Source of the DNA: an uncultured Lachnospiraceae bacterium
Lineage (GTDB): Bacteria; Bacillota_A; Clostridia; Lachnospirales; Lachnospiraceae
Direction: 5' to 3'
NCBI GenBank assembly: GCA_947178085.1
Contig: CAMWWS010000167.1
Span: 1-6,340 of the forward strand
Length of the DNA: 6,340 bases
This document shows positions 1-5,002 of the stretch, one piece after another. Positions within the stretch are counted from its first letter, which is position 1. Every line of letters begins with the position of its first letter. The translations under genes were made by a program, and so were the position numbers. The notes beneath the pieces were generated by a model. It was not told where the DNA came from, did not search any database, and was given only the letters and a program-made list of their open reading frames with translations.

Positions 1-52
1 GAGCGCCTGGTTTGGGACCAGGAGGTCGCAGGTTCGAATCCTGTCACCCCGA
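1..52 (+). tRNA. tRNA-Pro(TGG), 5' end cut by window edge
   Basis: The 3' part of a proline tRNA. The anticodon arm is visible as CCTGG, loop TTTGGGA, CCAGG, giving anticodon TGG (reads CCA and, with modification, other Pro codons). The T arm GCAGG-TTCGAAT-CCTGT and the acceptor 3' strand CACCCCG with discriminator A at position 52 follow. The D arm and the 5' acceptor strand lie outside the window. CCA is not encoded (TTA follows), so it must be added after transcription. It lies 31 bases before tRNA-Gly and is probably in the same tRNA transcript. Confidence 0.93.
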
Positions 53-83
53 TTAAGGTCATAAAAAATTAATATGTATACAT

Positions 84-154
84 GCAGGTGTAGTTCAATG
101 GTAGAACACCAGCCTTCCAAGCTGGATACGTGGGTTCGATTCCCATCACCTGCT
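84..154 (+). tRNA. tRNA-Gly(TCC)
   Basis: Complete 71-base glycine tRNA. Acceptor strands GCAGGTG (84-90) and CACCTGC (147-153) pair fully, with discriminator T at 154. The anticodon arm is CCAGC, loop CTTCCAA, GCTGG, giving anticodon TCC for GGA/GGG codons. The T arm is GTGGG-TTCGATT-CCCAT. No CCA is encoded. The gene ends directly in a T7 tract (154-160), which probably serves as transcription stop or processing tail of the tRNA unit. Confidence 0.96.
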
Positions 155-178
155 TTTTTTATTTCTCCCTTTTCAGAA

Positions 179-207
179 TTGTATACTCGTTAAAAATAGG
201 ATATAAT
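179..207 (+). promoter_or_regulatory. Sigma-A-type promoter for the GNAT gene at 277
   Basis: A -35-like TTGTAT (179-184), a 17-base spacer and a perfect -10 TATAAT (202-207) predict transcription start near 214 and a 5' UTR of about 60 bases. Just downstream, ACAAA (215-219) and TTTGT (226-230) form a 5-base inverted repeat around TTCCGG. It could be a small operator or hairpin, but it is short enough to be chance. Confidence 0.6.
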
Positions 208-276
208 TGCACTAACAAATTCCGGTTTGTCGAATGTTTTATGGGAACACTTTTCCGAAAAGGGGGAGAAAGAAAA

Positions 277-831
277 ATGAAATTACAGGAAACTGACATA
301 TATTTGACAACGTTAAGCAGAGAAGATTGCAAAACCCTATGGAATGATTTTGAATATGATTTTGATAATCCGACAGAAGAGCTGAATTTAGGTCATTCTG
401 ACGAAAAGGCGGAAGGCTGGTTTGATGAAATACAAAAGTTACAAGGAAACCGACATATCCGTCTGGGAATTTTCAAAAATGACGGGACTGTCATAGGTGA
501 TGTCGCGTTGCAGGATATTGACAGGGTTAATCGGAATTGCAGCGTTGGCATGGGTATGGCTAAAATAGAAAACCGCTCTAAAGGTTATGGCACACAGGCA
601 GTAATGCTGATGTTGAATTATGGATTCAGGTATTTAGGTTTGGAAAGAATAACCGCAAATACATTAGACTTAAACATAGGCGCCCAAAAGCTCTTAGACA
701 AATGCGGTTTTGTTTTAGAGGGCAGAGAAAGAAAATCTGTTTATCTGAATTCCGAAATGCATGATAAGCTGAATTATGCAATTCTTAAAGAAGAATTCTT
801 AGCTATGGGATATGAATATTCACGCACCTAA
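277..831 (+). CDS. GNAT N-acetyltransferase, RimJ/RimL-like
   Basis: A 184-residue protein of the GNAT superfamily, the single-domain type (Acetyltransf_3) related to RimJ/RimL, which transfers acetyl from acetyl-CoA to an amine. Visible features: the N-terminal beta strand and helix (KLQETDIYLTTLSREDC), the acetyl-CoA pyrophosphate loop in NRSKGYGTQA (99-108), the following long helix, and the typical N-x-G-A-x-x-L-x-x-x-G-F segment at 133-144 (NIGAQKLLDKCGF). The ATG at 277 is chosen because AGGGGG (261-266) lies 10 bases upstream and the family N-terminus begins here. The open frame extends back into tRNA-Gly, which excludes the longer start. The substrate cannot be read from sequence; a small amine, a drug or a protein N-terminus are all possible. 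It converges on the flavoprotein gene with 6 bases between stop codons. Confidence 0.88.
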   Translation: MKLQETDIYLTTLSREDCKTLWNDFEYDFDNPTEELNLGHSDEKAEGWFDEIQKLQGNRHIRLGIFKNDGTVIGDVALQDIDRVNRNCSVGMGMAKIENRSKGYGTQAVMLMLNYGFRYLGLERITANTLDLNIGAQKLLDKCGFVLEGRERKSVYLNSEMHDKLNYAILKEEFLAMGYEYSRT

Positions 832-837
832 TATCTC

Positions 838-1431
838 CTATTCGGAATAAATATATTTTCCAAATTCATATGCTTTTTGTAAATGGTCTGTCTCTTCAAT
901 CTGTGGTCTGCCGTTGGTATCCCCACAGCCACCGGCAAGAACCATTCCTTTATCGTTAAAGCCTATATAATTTACGAGTGCAAACTTGTAATAGGAAACC
1001 GCCTGTTCAAATGTCCAGAAGAAATCATCTGCTGAAGTCATGAGCAGGGCGCAATCTTTAATCGGATATTTTTCATATCTTCCATATGGCGGATTAGGGT
1101 CTTCTTCTGCAATACAGTAAAATCTCTCAATAAATGCTTTTAATTTGGAAGATACGGTCCAGAAATAAAGCGGAGACGCAAATACAATACAGTCCGCAGC
1201 TTTTATTCTGGGTATAATTTCATTAAATGAATCTTTTTGTATGCAGGGTTTTCCATACCGGCAGGCGTTGCAACCGAGACATCCCTTGACTTCATTTTGT
1301 ATAAGAGAAATGATTTCAACTGAATGTCCGCTTTCTTTTGCACCGGACACAAAGCTGTTGACAAGCTGGGCAGTATTCCCGTTAGCTCTGCCACCGCCTT
1401 GTATAATAAGGATTTTTTTAGTTTTGCACAT
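838..1431 (-). CDS. Flavodoxin-fold NAD(P)H oxidoreductase with Isf-like cysteine motif
   Basis: A 197-residue cytoplasmic protein of the NADPH-dependent FMN reductase / iron-sulfur flavoprotein group. The N-terminus KKILIIQGGGRANGNTAQLV has the first Rossmann-like strand followed by the FMN phosphate loop (about 11-20). Residues 51-63 (CLGCNACRYGKPC) give Cys51-x2-Cys54-x2-Cys57-x5-Cys63, the spacing known to ligate a 4Fe-4S cluster in archaeal and clostridial Isf proteins. ASPLYFWTVSSKLKAFIERF (85-104) is the second FMN-contact segment typical of the family. The expected role is electron transfer or quinone/nitro/oxygen-species reduction; the substrate is unknown. The ATG at 1431 is preferred over an upstream in-frame GTG (1470): AGGG sits 8 bases before the ATG, and the GTG lies at the predicted transcription start. 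The related motif also occurs in flavoproteins without a proven cluster. Confidence 0.85.
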   Translation of the reverse strand: MCKTKKILIIQGGGRANGNTAQLVNSFVSGAKESGHSVEIISLIQNEVKGCLGCNACRYGKPCIQKDSFNEIIPRIKAADCIVFASPLYFWTVSSKLKAFIERFYCIAEEDPNPPYGRYEKYPIKDCALLMTSADDFFWTFEQAVSYYKFALVNYIGFNDKGMVLAGGCGDTNGRPQIEETDHLQKAYEFGKYIYSE

Positions 1432-1474
1432 AATAATAACCCTGACCCTTTCCCGACCAATATTCTCCACTCAT

Positions 1475-1503
1475 ATTATATATCGACAATATTAAAAATT
1501 CCA
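1475..1503 (-). promoter_or_regulatory. Likely promoter of the flavoprotein gene
   Basis: On the minus strand a perfect TATAAT (1480-1475) has TGGAAT (1503-1498) 17 bases upstream, a weak -35 match (3 of 6). The predicted start near 1468 leaves a 5' UTR of about 37 bases before the ATG at 1431. It lies back to back with the plus-strand promoter at 1518. Confidence 0.45.
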
Positions 1504-1517
1504 CTAACAAAAATTCA

Positions 1518-1546
1518 TTGCACTTTATTCCCGCACATGCTATAAT
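1518..1546 (+). promoter_or_regulatory. Extended -10 promoter of the rsgA leader
   Basis: TTGCAC (1518-1523), a 17-base spacer and TATAAT (1541-1546) preceded by TG at 1538-1539 (TGCTATAAT) form an extended -10 sigma-A promoter. Start is expected near 1553, giving a leader of about 350 bases before the GTPase start codon. No other good plus-strand promoter is seen between here and 1905. Confidence 0.7.
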
Positions 1547-1588
1547 CATTAAAAATACGCTTAGGCAGATTACGAAAGGAGAAATACG

Positions 1589-1621
1589 ATGGCAAATTTT
1601 TACGAGGTAATTAAGATGTAA
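1589..1621 (+). CDS. 10-residue leader peptide MANFYEVIKM
   Basis: ATG-GCA-AAT-TTT-TAC-GAG-GTA-ATT-AAG-ATG-TAA. AAAGGAG (1575-1581) sits 7 bases before the ATG, an optimal ribosome site for so short a frame, and the promoter lies about 40 bases upstream. The peptide has no run of one amino acid, so a classical single-amino-acid attenuator is unlikely; general sensing of ribosome speed or drug stalling fits better. Codons 4-7 (1599-1607) can pair with 1692-1700, so a ribosome translating the peptide would block one RNA structure. Translation itself is not proven. Confidence 0.6.
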   Translation: MANFYEVIKM

Positions 1622-1655
1622 AACTGAATATTTGGTACATGCAATTCACGAGGTA
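1602..1655 (+). repeat. Direct repeat ACGAGGTA, copies at 1602-1609 and 1648-1655
   Basis: The same 8-mer occurs within the leader ORF and 46 bases later. Both copies are complementary to the one TTTCGTGAA strand at 1692-1700: UUUACGAGG (1599-1607) gives 9 pairs with wobbles, and AUUCACGAGG (1644-1653) gives 10 pairs with wobbles to 1692-1701. They are therefore alternative partners of the same RNA strand. Confidence 0.6.
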
Positions 1656-1701
1656 TATGTTCTCTTTATTGTTGTACCGATTTAAGTAACCTTTCGTGAA
1701 T
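1632..1701 (+). other. Interleaved RNA pairings (pseudoknot or alternative folds)
   Basis: UUGGUACA (1632-1639) pairs with UGUACCGA (1673-1680), 8 pairs including one G-U. AUUCACGAGG (1644-1653) pairs with UUUCGUGAAU (1692-1701), 10 pairs including two G-U. The order a, b, a', b' means the two helices either form an H-type pseudoknot or exclude each other. Such bistable elements are expected in an attenuator. Confidence 0.5.
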
Positions 1702-1702
1702 A

Positions 1703-1721
1703 CTATAACTTTCGGTTGTAG
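1703..1721 (+). other. Candidate antiterminator hairpin
   Basis: CUAUAACU (1703-1710) pairs with GGUUGUAG (1714-1721) around a UUC loop, 8 pairs with two wobbles. Bases 1719-1721 are also the lower 5' stem of the following terminator, so this hairpin and the full terminator stem cannot coexist. Confidence 0.45.
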
Positions 1722-1746
1722 CACACTCATGGGGTGTGTTATTTTT
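1719..1746 (+). terminator. Leader terminator 1
   Basis: UAGCACACUC (1719-1728) pairs with GGGUGUGUUA (1732-1741) around an AUG loop, 10 pairs of which two are G-U, followed at once by U5 (1742-1746). It has the form of an intrinsic terminator located about 165 bases before the GTPase start, consistent with premature termination of the leader transcript. Confidence 0.65.
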
Positions 1747-1759
1747 ATACCCATAAACC

Positions 1760-1806
1760 GCCGCAGGAAGTACCCACTAATAATGGTTGCGTTCTGCGGC
1801 ATTTTT
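1760..1806 (+). terminator. Leader terminator 2
   Basis: GCCGCAGGA (1760-1768) pairs with UUCUGCGGC (1792-1800), 9 pairs with one wobble, with a 23-base apical region that can form a small ACC/GGU inner stem. A U5 run follows (1802-1806) after one A. It is a second intrinsic terminator in tandem with the first, between the leader ORF and the GTPase gene. Confidence 0.6.
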
Positions 1807-1849
1807 GCGCTCATTCTCAGGCGCTGATTTAAGAAAGGAGTGTTTAGTT

Positions 1850-1990
1850 ATGAGAGTATTTCAAATTACCAGAACAACAAAAATGATTACGGAGGGCTTT
1901 AATATTGGATTTAAAAAAATATGGCTTTATGCCGGACATGATGCCGGAGAATGCGCGAGGTATCCCGGCAAGAATAACAGCTGTTCATAA
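1850..1990 (+). CDS. Small upstream ORF (46 aa) overlapping the rsgA start
   Basis: ATG at 1850 has AAAGGAG (1834-1840) 9 bases upstream, a ribosome site at least as good as that of the following gene. The peptide begins MRVFQITRTTKMITEGF and runs 86 bases past the TTG of the GTPase gene in another frame before stopping at 1988-1990. I do not recognise it. The part after residue 18 is only the out-of-frame reading of the GTPase N-terminus. It could be a second regulatory uORF whose translation opens or occludes the GGAGGG site of the GTPase gene, or the remnant start of a replaced gene. Whether it is translated is unknown. Confidence 0.4.
   Translation: MRVFQITRTTKMITEGFNIGFKKIWLYAGHDAGECARYPGKNNSCS
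1891..1896 (+). promoter_or_regulatory. Ribosome site GGAGGG fixing the TTG start of rsgA
   Basis: GGAGGG lies 8 bases before TTG at 1905. No in-frame ATG with a ribosome site occurs near it, and the following MDLKKYGF matches the usual N-terminus of this RsgA subgroup. Confidence 0.75.
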
Positions 1991-2963
1991 GGAGCGATAT
2001 GCATTGGTTTGCGAGTATGGAGAAACATACGGAAGACTGAAAACAAAAGAATATTTCGGAGGCTTTGAAGAGTTCCCGACTACCGGAGATTTTGTCCTTA
2101 TAAACTACCTACCCGGCAGTGACAGTCAGATTATCAGAACACTGCCCCGAAAAACATTCTTCTCCCGCAGGGACCCTACGCCGGGTCGGGGCGAGCAGGC
2201 GGTTGCATCAAATTTTGATTATGTATTTATCATGCAGTCATTGAATCACGACTTCAACGCAAAACGTCTCGAACGGTACCTGACTTTAGCATGGCAATCA
2301 GGAGCAACTCCGGTTGTAATATTGACAAAAGCAGACCTCGTGGACAATAGTGTCCCGTATATCCGAACCGTAGAAAGTTATGCCGCAGGTGTGTCCGTAT
2401 GTGCTGTAAGCTCAAAAACCGGAACAGGTCTTAATGCACTGTCTGCATACATGTCACCCGGTAAAACCGTCGTATTTCTCGGCTCATCCGGCGTGGGTAA
2501 ATCAAGCCTTGTAAATGCGCTTGCAGACGAGGATATCATGGCAGTGAATGACATCCGAGAAGATGACAGTAAAGGGCGGCACACAACAACACATCGGCAG
2601 CTGATTATGCTGAAAAACGGTTCAATGATAATAGATACACCCGGTATGCGTGAACTTGGTATGTGGGATGTCTCAAACGGACTGGGGGAAGCATTTACCG
2701 ATGTCGAACAATATTTAGGAAAATGCAAGTTCAGCGATTGCAAACATCAGACCGAACCCGGTTGCGCAATTAAGGAAGCTATTGCAAATGGTGAATTATC
2801 ACGTGAGCGTTGGGCGAGCTATATCAAACTTAAAACCGAAGCAAAATATTCGGATAACAAGTCTGCTTTCCTACGGCATAAGCAGCAGCGGAATAAAAAT
2901 ATCTCAAAGTTTAGCCGGCAGAAAAAATCGGAAAATAAAAGATACGGAGGTGATATGGGTTGA
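1905..2963 (+). CDS. rsgA: Ribosome small-subunit-dependent GTPase A (RsgA/YjeQ family)
   Basis: A 352-residue circularly permuted GTPase that acts in late maturation of the 30S subunit and is stimulated by it. An N-terminal OB fold (about 18-80, with GRLKTKEYF and GDFVLI) binds the ribosome. The GTPase motifs occur in the permuted order G4 TKAD (141-144), G5 SSK (169-171), G1 GSSGVGKSS (193-201), G2 region GRHTTTH (224-230) and G3 DTPG (244-247). The C-terminal zinc site is Cys274-x4-Cys279-x-His281-x5-Cys287, followed by helices and a lysine/arginine-rich tail (325-347). All key residues are present. It is longer than the typical roughly 290-residue Firmicutes housekeeping RsgA and resembles the longer accessory paralogue, so a second rsgA is likely elsewhere in the genome (inference). 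It starts with TTG, sits behind an attenuator-like leader, and overlaps the next gene by 4 bases. Confidence 0.92.
   Translation: MDLKKYGFMPDMMPENARGIPARITAVHKERYALVCEYGETYGRLKTKEYFGGFEEFPTTGDFVLINYLPGSDSQIIRTLPRKTFFSRRDPTPGRGEQAVASNFDYVFIMQSLNHDFNAKRLERYLTLAWQSGATPVVILTKADLVDNSVPYIRTVESYAAGVSVCAVSSKTGTGLNALSAYMSPGKTVVFLGSSGVGKSSLVNALADEDIMAVNDIREDDSKGRHTTTHRQLIMLKNGSMIIDTPGMRELGMWDVSNGLGEAFTDVEQYLGKCKFSDCKHQTEPGCAIKEAIANGELSRERWASYIKLKTEAKYSDNKSAFLRHKQQRNKNISKFSRQKKSENKRYGGDMG
2946..2954 (+). promoter_or_regulatory. Ribosome site GGAGGTGAT fixing the TTG start of the second GNAT
   Basis: GGAGGTGAT is a near-perfect complement of the 16S 3' end and lies 5 bases before TTG at 2960 (9 from GGAGG). 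It is located inside the last codons of rsgA, so the two genes are translationally coupled through a GGTTGA stop/start overlap. Confidence 0.8.
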
Positions 2964-3769
2964 ATATCAATATTAGGAATGAAGTACCTGCAGATTACCG
3001 CATTGTAGAGGAACTGACGCGCGAAGCTTTTTGGGGCAATATGGACCACCCCACTTGCGATGGAGAACATCTTTTGGTTCACAAATTAAGAAAACTGCCC
3101 GCCTTTGTGCCGGAGCTTGATTTTGTTGCGGAAGCAGATGGTGAAATCGTTGGTCACATCATTTACAGTTTAGCGAAAATAATAACGCCGGATAATCGGG
3201 AAATTAAAGTTTTGAATTTCGGTCCTCTCAGTGTACATCCGAACTATAAAAGAAAAGGAGTGGGTTCGGCTTTGATGCATTACTCCATTGCTGAGGCAGC
3301 AAGACAAGGATATCGTGCAATCATTTTCTACGGGCATCCCGATTATTACCCGAGATTTGGGTTTAGGCGAGCAAGCCGATATGGTATCGTATCGGCAGAC
3401 GGAAGCAGTTTTGACGCTTTAATGGCAATGGAACTGTACGCTGGCGCCCTGAATGGTATTACAGGACGTTTTATGGAAGACGAAGTATATGAGGTTGATC
3501 CGGAGGAGATGGCTGAATTTGAAAAAAGTTTTCCCTACAAAGAACCGGTAGAGCTTGCGCCTGTTGAAATCCTGACCGACCAACTTCCCGAGTGTGTTAA
3601 ACAAACATTTGCACAGCATGGAATCAAGTTTGTATCACAGCTACAGCGCTTCAGCGGCGCAGAACTCCTTAACTGGGATGGTATGAATGAGCAGCTGCTT
3701 AAAAAAGTCAACAGTTTACTGTCACAATTGGGGCAGCCTTGCAAACTTCTGCCTTCGTCTTATATTTAG
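2960..3769 (+). CDS. GNAT acetyltransferase (YhbS-like) with alpha-CTD-like C-terminal domain
   Basis: A 269-residue protein. Residues 1-170 are a GNAT fold of the YhbS type: FVAEADGEIVGHIIYS (55-70) is the central strand pair, and FGPLSVHPNYKRKGVGSALM (87-106) includes the acetyl-CoA loop KRKGVG. YYPRFGF (129-135) is the typical late motif of YhbS proteins. A linker (171-203, rich in Glu) follows. Residues 204-258 match the pattern of the RNA polymerase alpha C-terminal domain over an equal length: hydrophobic helix, QHGIKFVSQL (219-228) matching the GINTVxEL segment, SGAELL, then a final helix ending LLSQLG. The enzyme acetylates an unknown amine; the tail suggests protein or nucleic acid contacts. 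The TTG start is set by GGAGGTGAT and overlaps the rsgA stop, so the two products probably act together or are needed under the same condition. Confidence 0.85.
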   Translation: MNINIRNEVPADYRIVEELTREAFWGNMDHPTCDGEHLLVHKLRKLPAFVPELDFVAEADGEIVGHIIYSLAKIITPDNREIKVLNFGPLSVHPNYKRKGVGSALMHYSIAEAARQGYRAIIFYGHPDYYPRFGFRRASRYGIVSADGSSFDALMAMELYAGALNGITGRFMEDEVYEVDPEEMAEFEKSFPYKEPVELAPVEILTDQLPECVKQTFAQHGIKFVSQLQRFSGAELLNWDGMNEQLLKKVNSLLSQLGQPCKLLPSSYI

Positions 3770-3803
3770 CAGCTTACCGTTCTGAAAGAATGATTGGGAT
3801 TTA

Positions 3804-3833
3804 TTTACAACTCACCGTATACCGGGTTATAAT
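3804..3833 (+). promoter_or_regulatory. Strong sigma-A promoter for the lysozyme gene
   Basis: TTTACA (3804-3809, 5 of 6), an 18-base spacer and TATAAT (3828-3833, perfect). Transcription should start near 3840, leaving a very short leader of about 20 bases. No clear terminator was seen between the GNAT stop (3769) and this promoter, so read-through from the rsgA unit is possible. Confidence 0.75.
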
Positions 3834-3859
3834 ATTAAAAAGCATATTCTGAGGGTACT

Positions 3860-4603
3860 ATGAAGAAAAAAAGAACTTATCAGATTTTGATATCGGCAAT
3901 AGCGGTAATATCACTCTTATGTATATTAACAGGTATATTGATTATAAATAAAAAAATTAAAATCACTCCAATACTTGCCTCCAAATTTGAAGTGACCGGT
4001 GTTGATGTATCTCACTATCAGGGCACAATTGACTGGGCGAAACTGGCTGAGCAGAATTTGTATTTTGCATTTATTAAGGCAACAGAAGGAAGCAGCCACA
4101 TAGATGAATGTTTTTATGATAATTGGCAGGAAGCCGGGAAAACCGGCCTTTGCATTGGAGCCTATCATTTTTTCAGTTTTGACAGTGATGGGGAAACTCA
4201 GGCACAGTTATATATTGATACGGTAGGTAATCTGAGTGGGAAAATATCGCCTGTGGTTGATGTGGAGTTTTATGGGGACAAAGAAAGCAATCCGCCTCCA
4301 AAAGACGAGGTAGCTAAGCAGCTGGGTAATATATTAAATGCGTTAGAAGAATATTATCAGGTGAAACCTGTTATCTACACGACTTATAAGGCATACAACT
4401 GCTATATTAAGGGCGCGTTTGATGAATATCCACTGTGGATTAGAAATGTTTATTATCGGCCATTTATCACAGGAAATAAATGGACATTTTGGCAGTATAC
4501 GGATACTGCGGTTTTGGACGGGTATAAGGGAACAGAAAAATATATCGATATGAATGTGTTCAGGGGAACGCAGGAAGAATTGAAAGAGTTTATCGTGCAG
4601 TAA
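3860..4603 (+). CDS. Membrane-anchored GH25 lysozyme-like muramidase
   Basis: A 247-residue protein with a short basic N-terminus (MKKKR), one hydrophobic segment (about 8-29) and then a single glycoside hydrolase family 25 domain (about 46-240). GH25 enzymes cleave the beta-1,4 bond between N-acetylmuramic acid and N-acetylglucosamine in peptidoglycan. Visible motifs: GVDVSHYQGTIDW (47-59, Asp49), FAFIKATEG (69-77), GAYHFF (100-105), the catalytic pair in PVVDVEF (Asp134, Glu136), PLWIRNVYY (191-199), WQYTD (211-215) and IDMNVFRG (229-236). No lipobox is seen beside the hydrophobic segment, and no clear signal peptidase site, so it is probably a membrane-tethered outer-face enzyme. No wall-binding repeats are present. 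It is likely a cell-wall remodelling enzyme rather than a phage lysin, as no phage genes are nearby. GAGGG at 3851 lies 4 bases before the ATG, a little short. Confidence 0.9.
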   Translation: MKKKRTYQILISAIAVISLLCILTGILIINKKIKITPILASKFEVTGVDVSHYQGTIDWAKLAEQNLYFAFIKATEGSSHIDECFYDNWQEAGKTGLCIGAYHFFSFDSDGETQAQLYIDTVGNLSGKISPVVDVEFYGDKESNPPPKDEVAKQLGNILNALEEYYQVKPVIYTTYKAYNCYIKGAFDEYPLWIRNVYYRPFITGNKWTFWQYTDTAVLDGYKGTEKYIDMNVFRGTQEELKEFIVQ

Positions 4604-4659
4604 GTATTGAAGCCTGGCAGATTCCGGCATAACTGCAGAAATATAGAAAGGAGCAAATT

Positions 4660-4983
4660 ATGTATAAAAATATTGAAAAACAAACTAAATTACAGCTTAA
4701 AGACCTTGTTGAGTATCAGACCGGTCAGGTTGTAAGCAAAACACTGGTGCAGAACGAAACAGTCAGTATGACGATTTTTTCTTTTGATAAAGGAGAGGAA
4801 ATCTCTACACATGCCGCAGGTGGGGATGCAATGGTAACGGTTCTGGAAGGAACAGGAAGATTTACGGTAGACGGTCAGGTTTTTATTTTGAATGCAGGCG
4901 AGACACTTATTATGCCGAAAGATATTCCTCATGCAGTATACGGTGAGGAACGTTTTAAAATGCAGCTTACGGTTTCATTTTAG
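4660..4983 (+). CDS. Small cupin-domain protein
   Basis: A 107-residue single-domain cupin (Cupin_2 type). The first cupin motif region is EISTHAAGGDAMVTVLEGTGRFTV (about 47-70) and the second is LNAGETLIMPKDIPHAVY (about 76-93), where PKDIPHAV carries the usual metal-site histidine. The first motif has one His (residue 50) instead of the HxH pair, with GGDA following; many anaerobe cupins share this form, so metal binding is uncertain. No catalytic function can be assigned. AAAGGAG (4647-4653) lies 6 bases before the ATG. It follows the lysozyme gene by 56 bases with no visible terminator or clear promoter, so it may be co-transcribed, though there is no evident functional link. Confidence 0.82.
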   Translation: MYKNIEKQTKLQLKDLVEYQTGQVVSKTLVQNETVSMTIFSFDKGEEISTHAAGGDAMVTVLEGTGRFTVDGQVFILNAGETLIMPKDIPHAVYGEERFKMQLTVSF

Positions 4984-5002
4984 TACCATAACTGAAAATA
5001 AT

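Larger units (their letters stand above)
1553..1904 (+). promoter_or_regulatory. Structured attenuator leader upstream of rsgA-type gene
   Basis: This long non-coding stretch holds, in order: a short leader ORF (1589-1621); two interleaved pairings, 1632-1639 with 1673-1680 and 1644-1653 with 1692-1701; a small hairpin 1703-1721; an intrinsic terminator 1719-1746; a second terminator 1760-1806; and a 46-codon ORF beginning at 1850 that overlaps the GTPase start. The hairpin 1703-1721 shares bases 1719-1721 with the first terminator, so the two compete at the terminator base. The layout matches ribosome-mediated transcription attenuation, known from leaders of some ribosome-protection and other translation-related resistance genes. 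That function is inferred from architecture only; it was assembled by hand without energy calculation. Confidence 0.65.

Noticed and set aside
1..160. tRNA-adjacent integration site for a mobile element
   Set aside because: No integrase, no repeat of the tRNA 3' end elsewhere in the window and no mobile-element gene were seen.
130..276. Upstream extension of the first GNAT reading frame into tRNA-Gly
   Set aside because: The frame begins inside the tRNA gene and crosses the promoter; the ATG at 277 has the ribosome site and the family N-terminus.
791..800. Perfect 10-base palindrome AAGAATTCTT
   Set aside because: It lies inside the coding end of the GNAT gene, is not followed by a T run, and a palindrome this short is easily chance.
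1432..1470. GTG start (1470) for the flavoprotein
   Set aside because: No ribosome site precedes it and it lies at the predicted transcription start; the ATG at 1431 has AGGG at 8 bases.
1241..1545. Plus-strand open frames across the flavoprotein gene and its upstream region
   Set aside because: They are antisense to a clear flavodoxin-fold protein, lack ribosome sites and have no family resemblance.
2378..2743. 121-residue minus-strand open frame inside rsgA
   Set aside because: It is antisense to the conserved GTPase motifs, with no ribosome site or recognisable domain.
4604..4659. Terminator or promoter between lysozyme and cupin genes
   Set aside because: No hairpin with a T run and no credible -35/-10 pair could be found, so co-transcription is left open.
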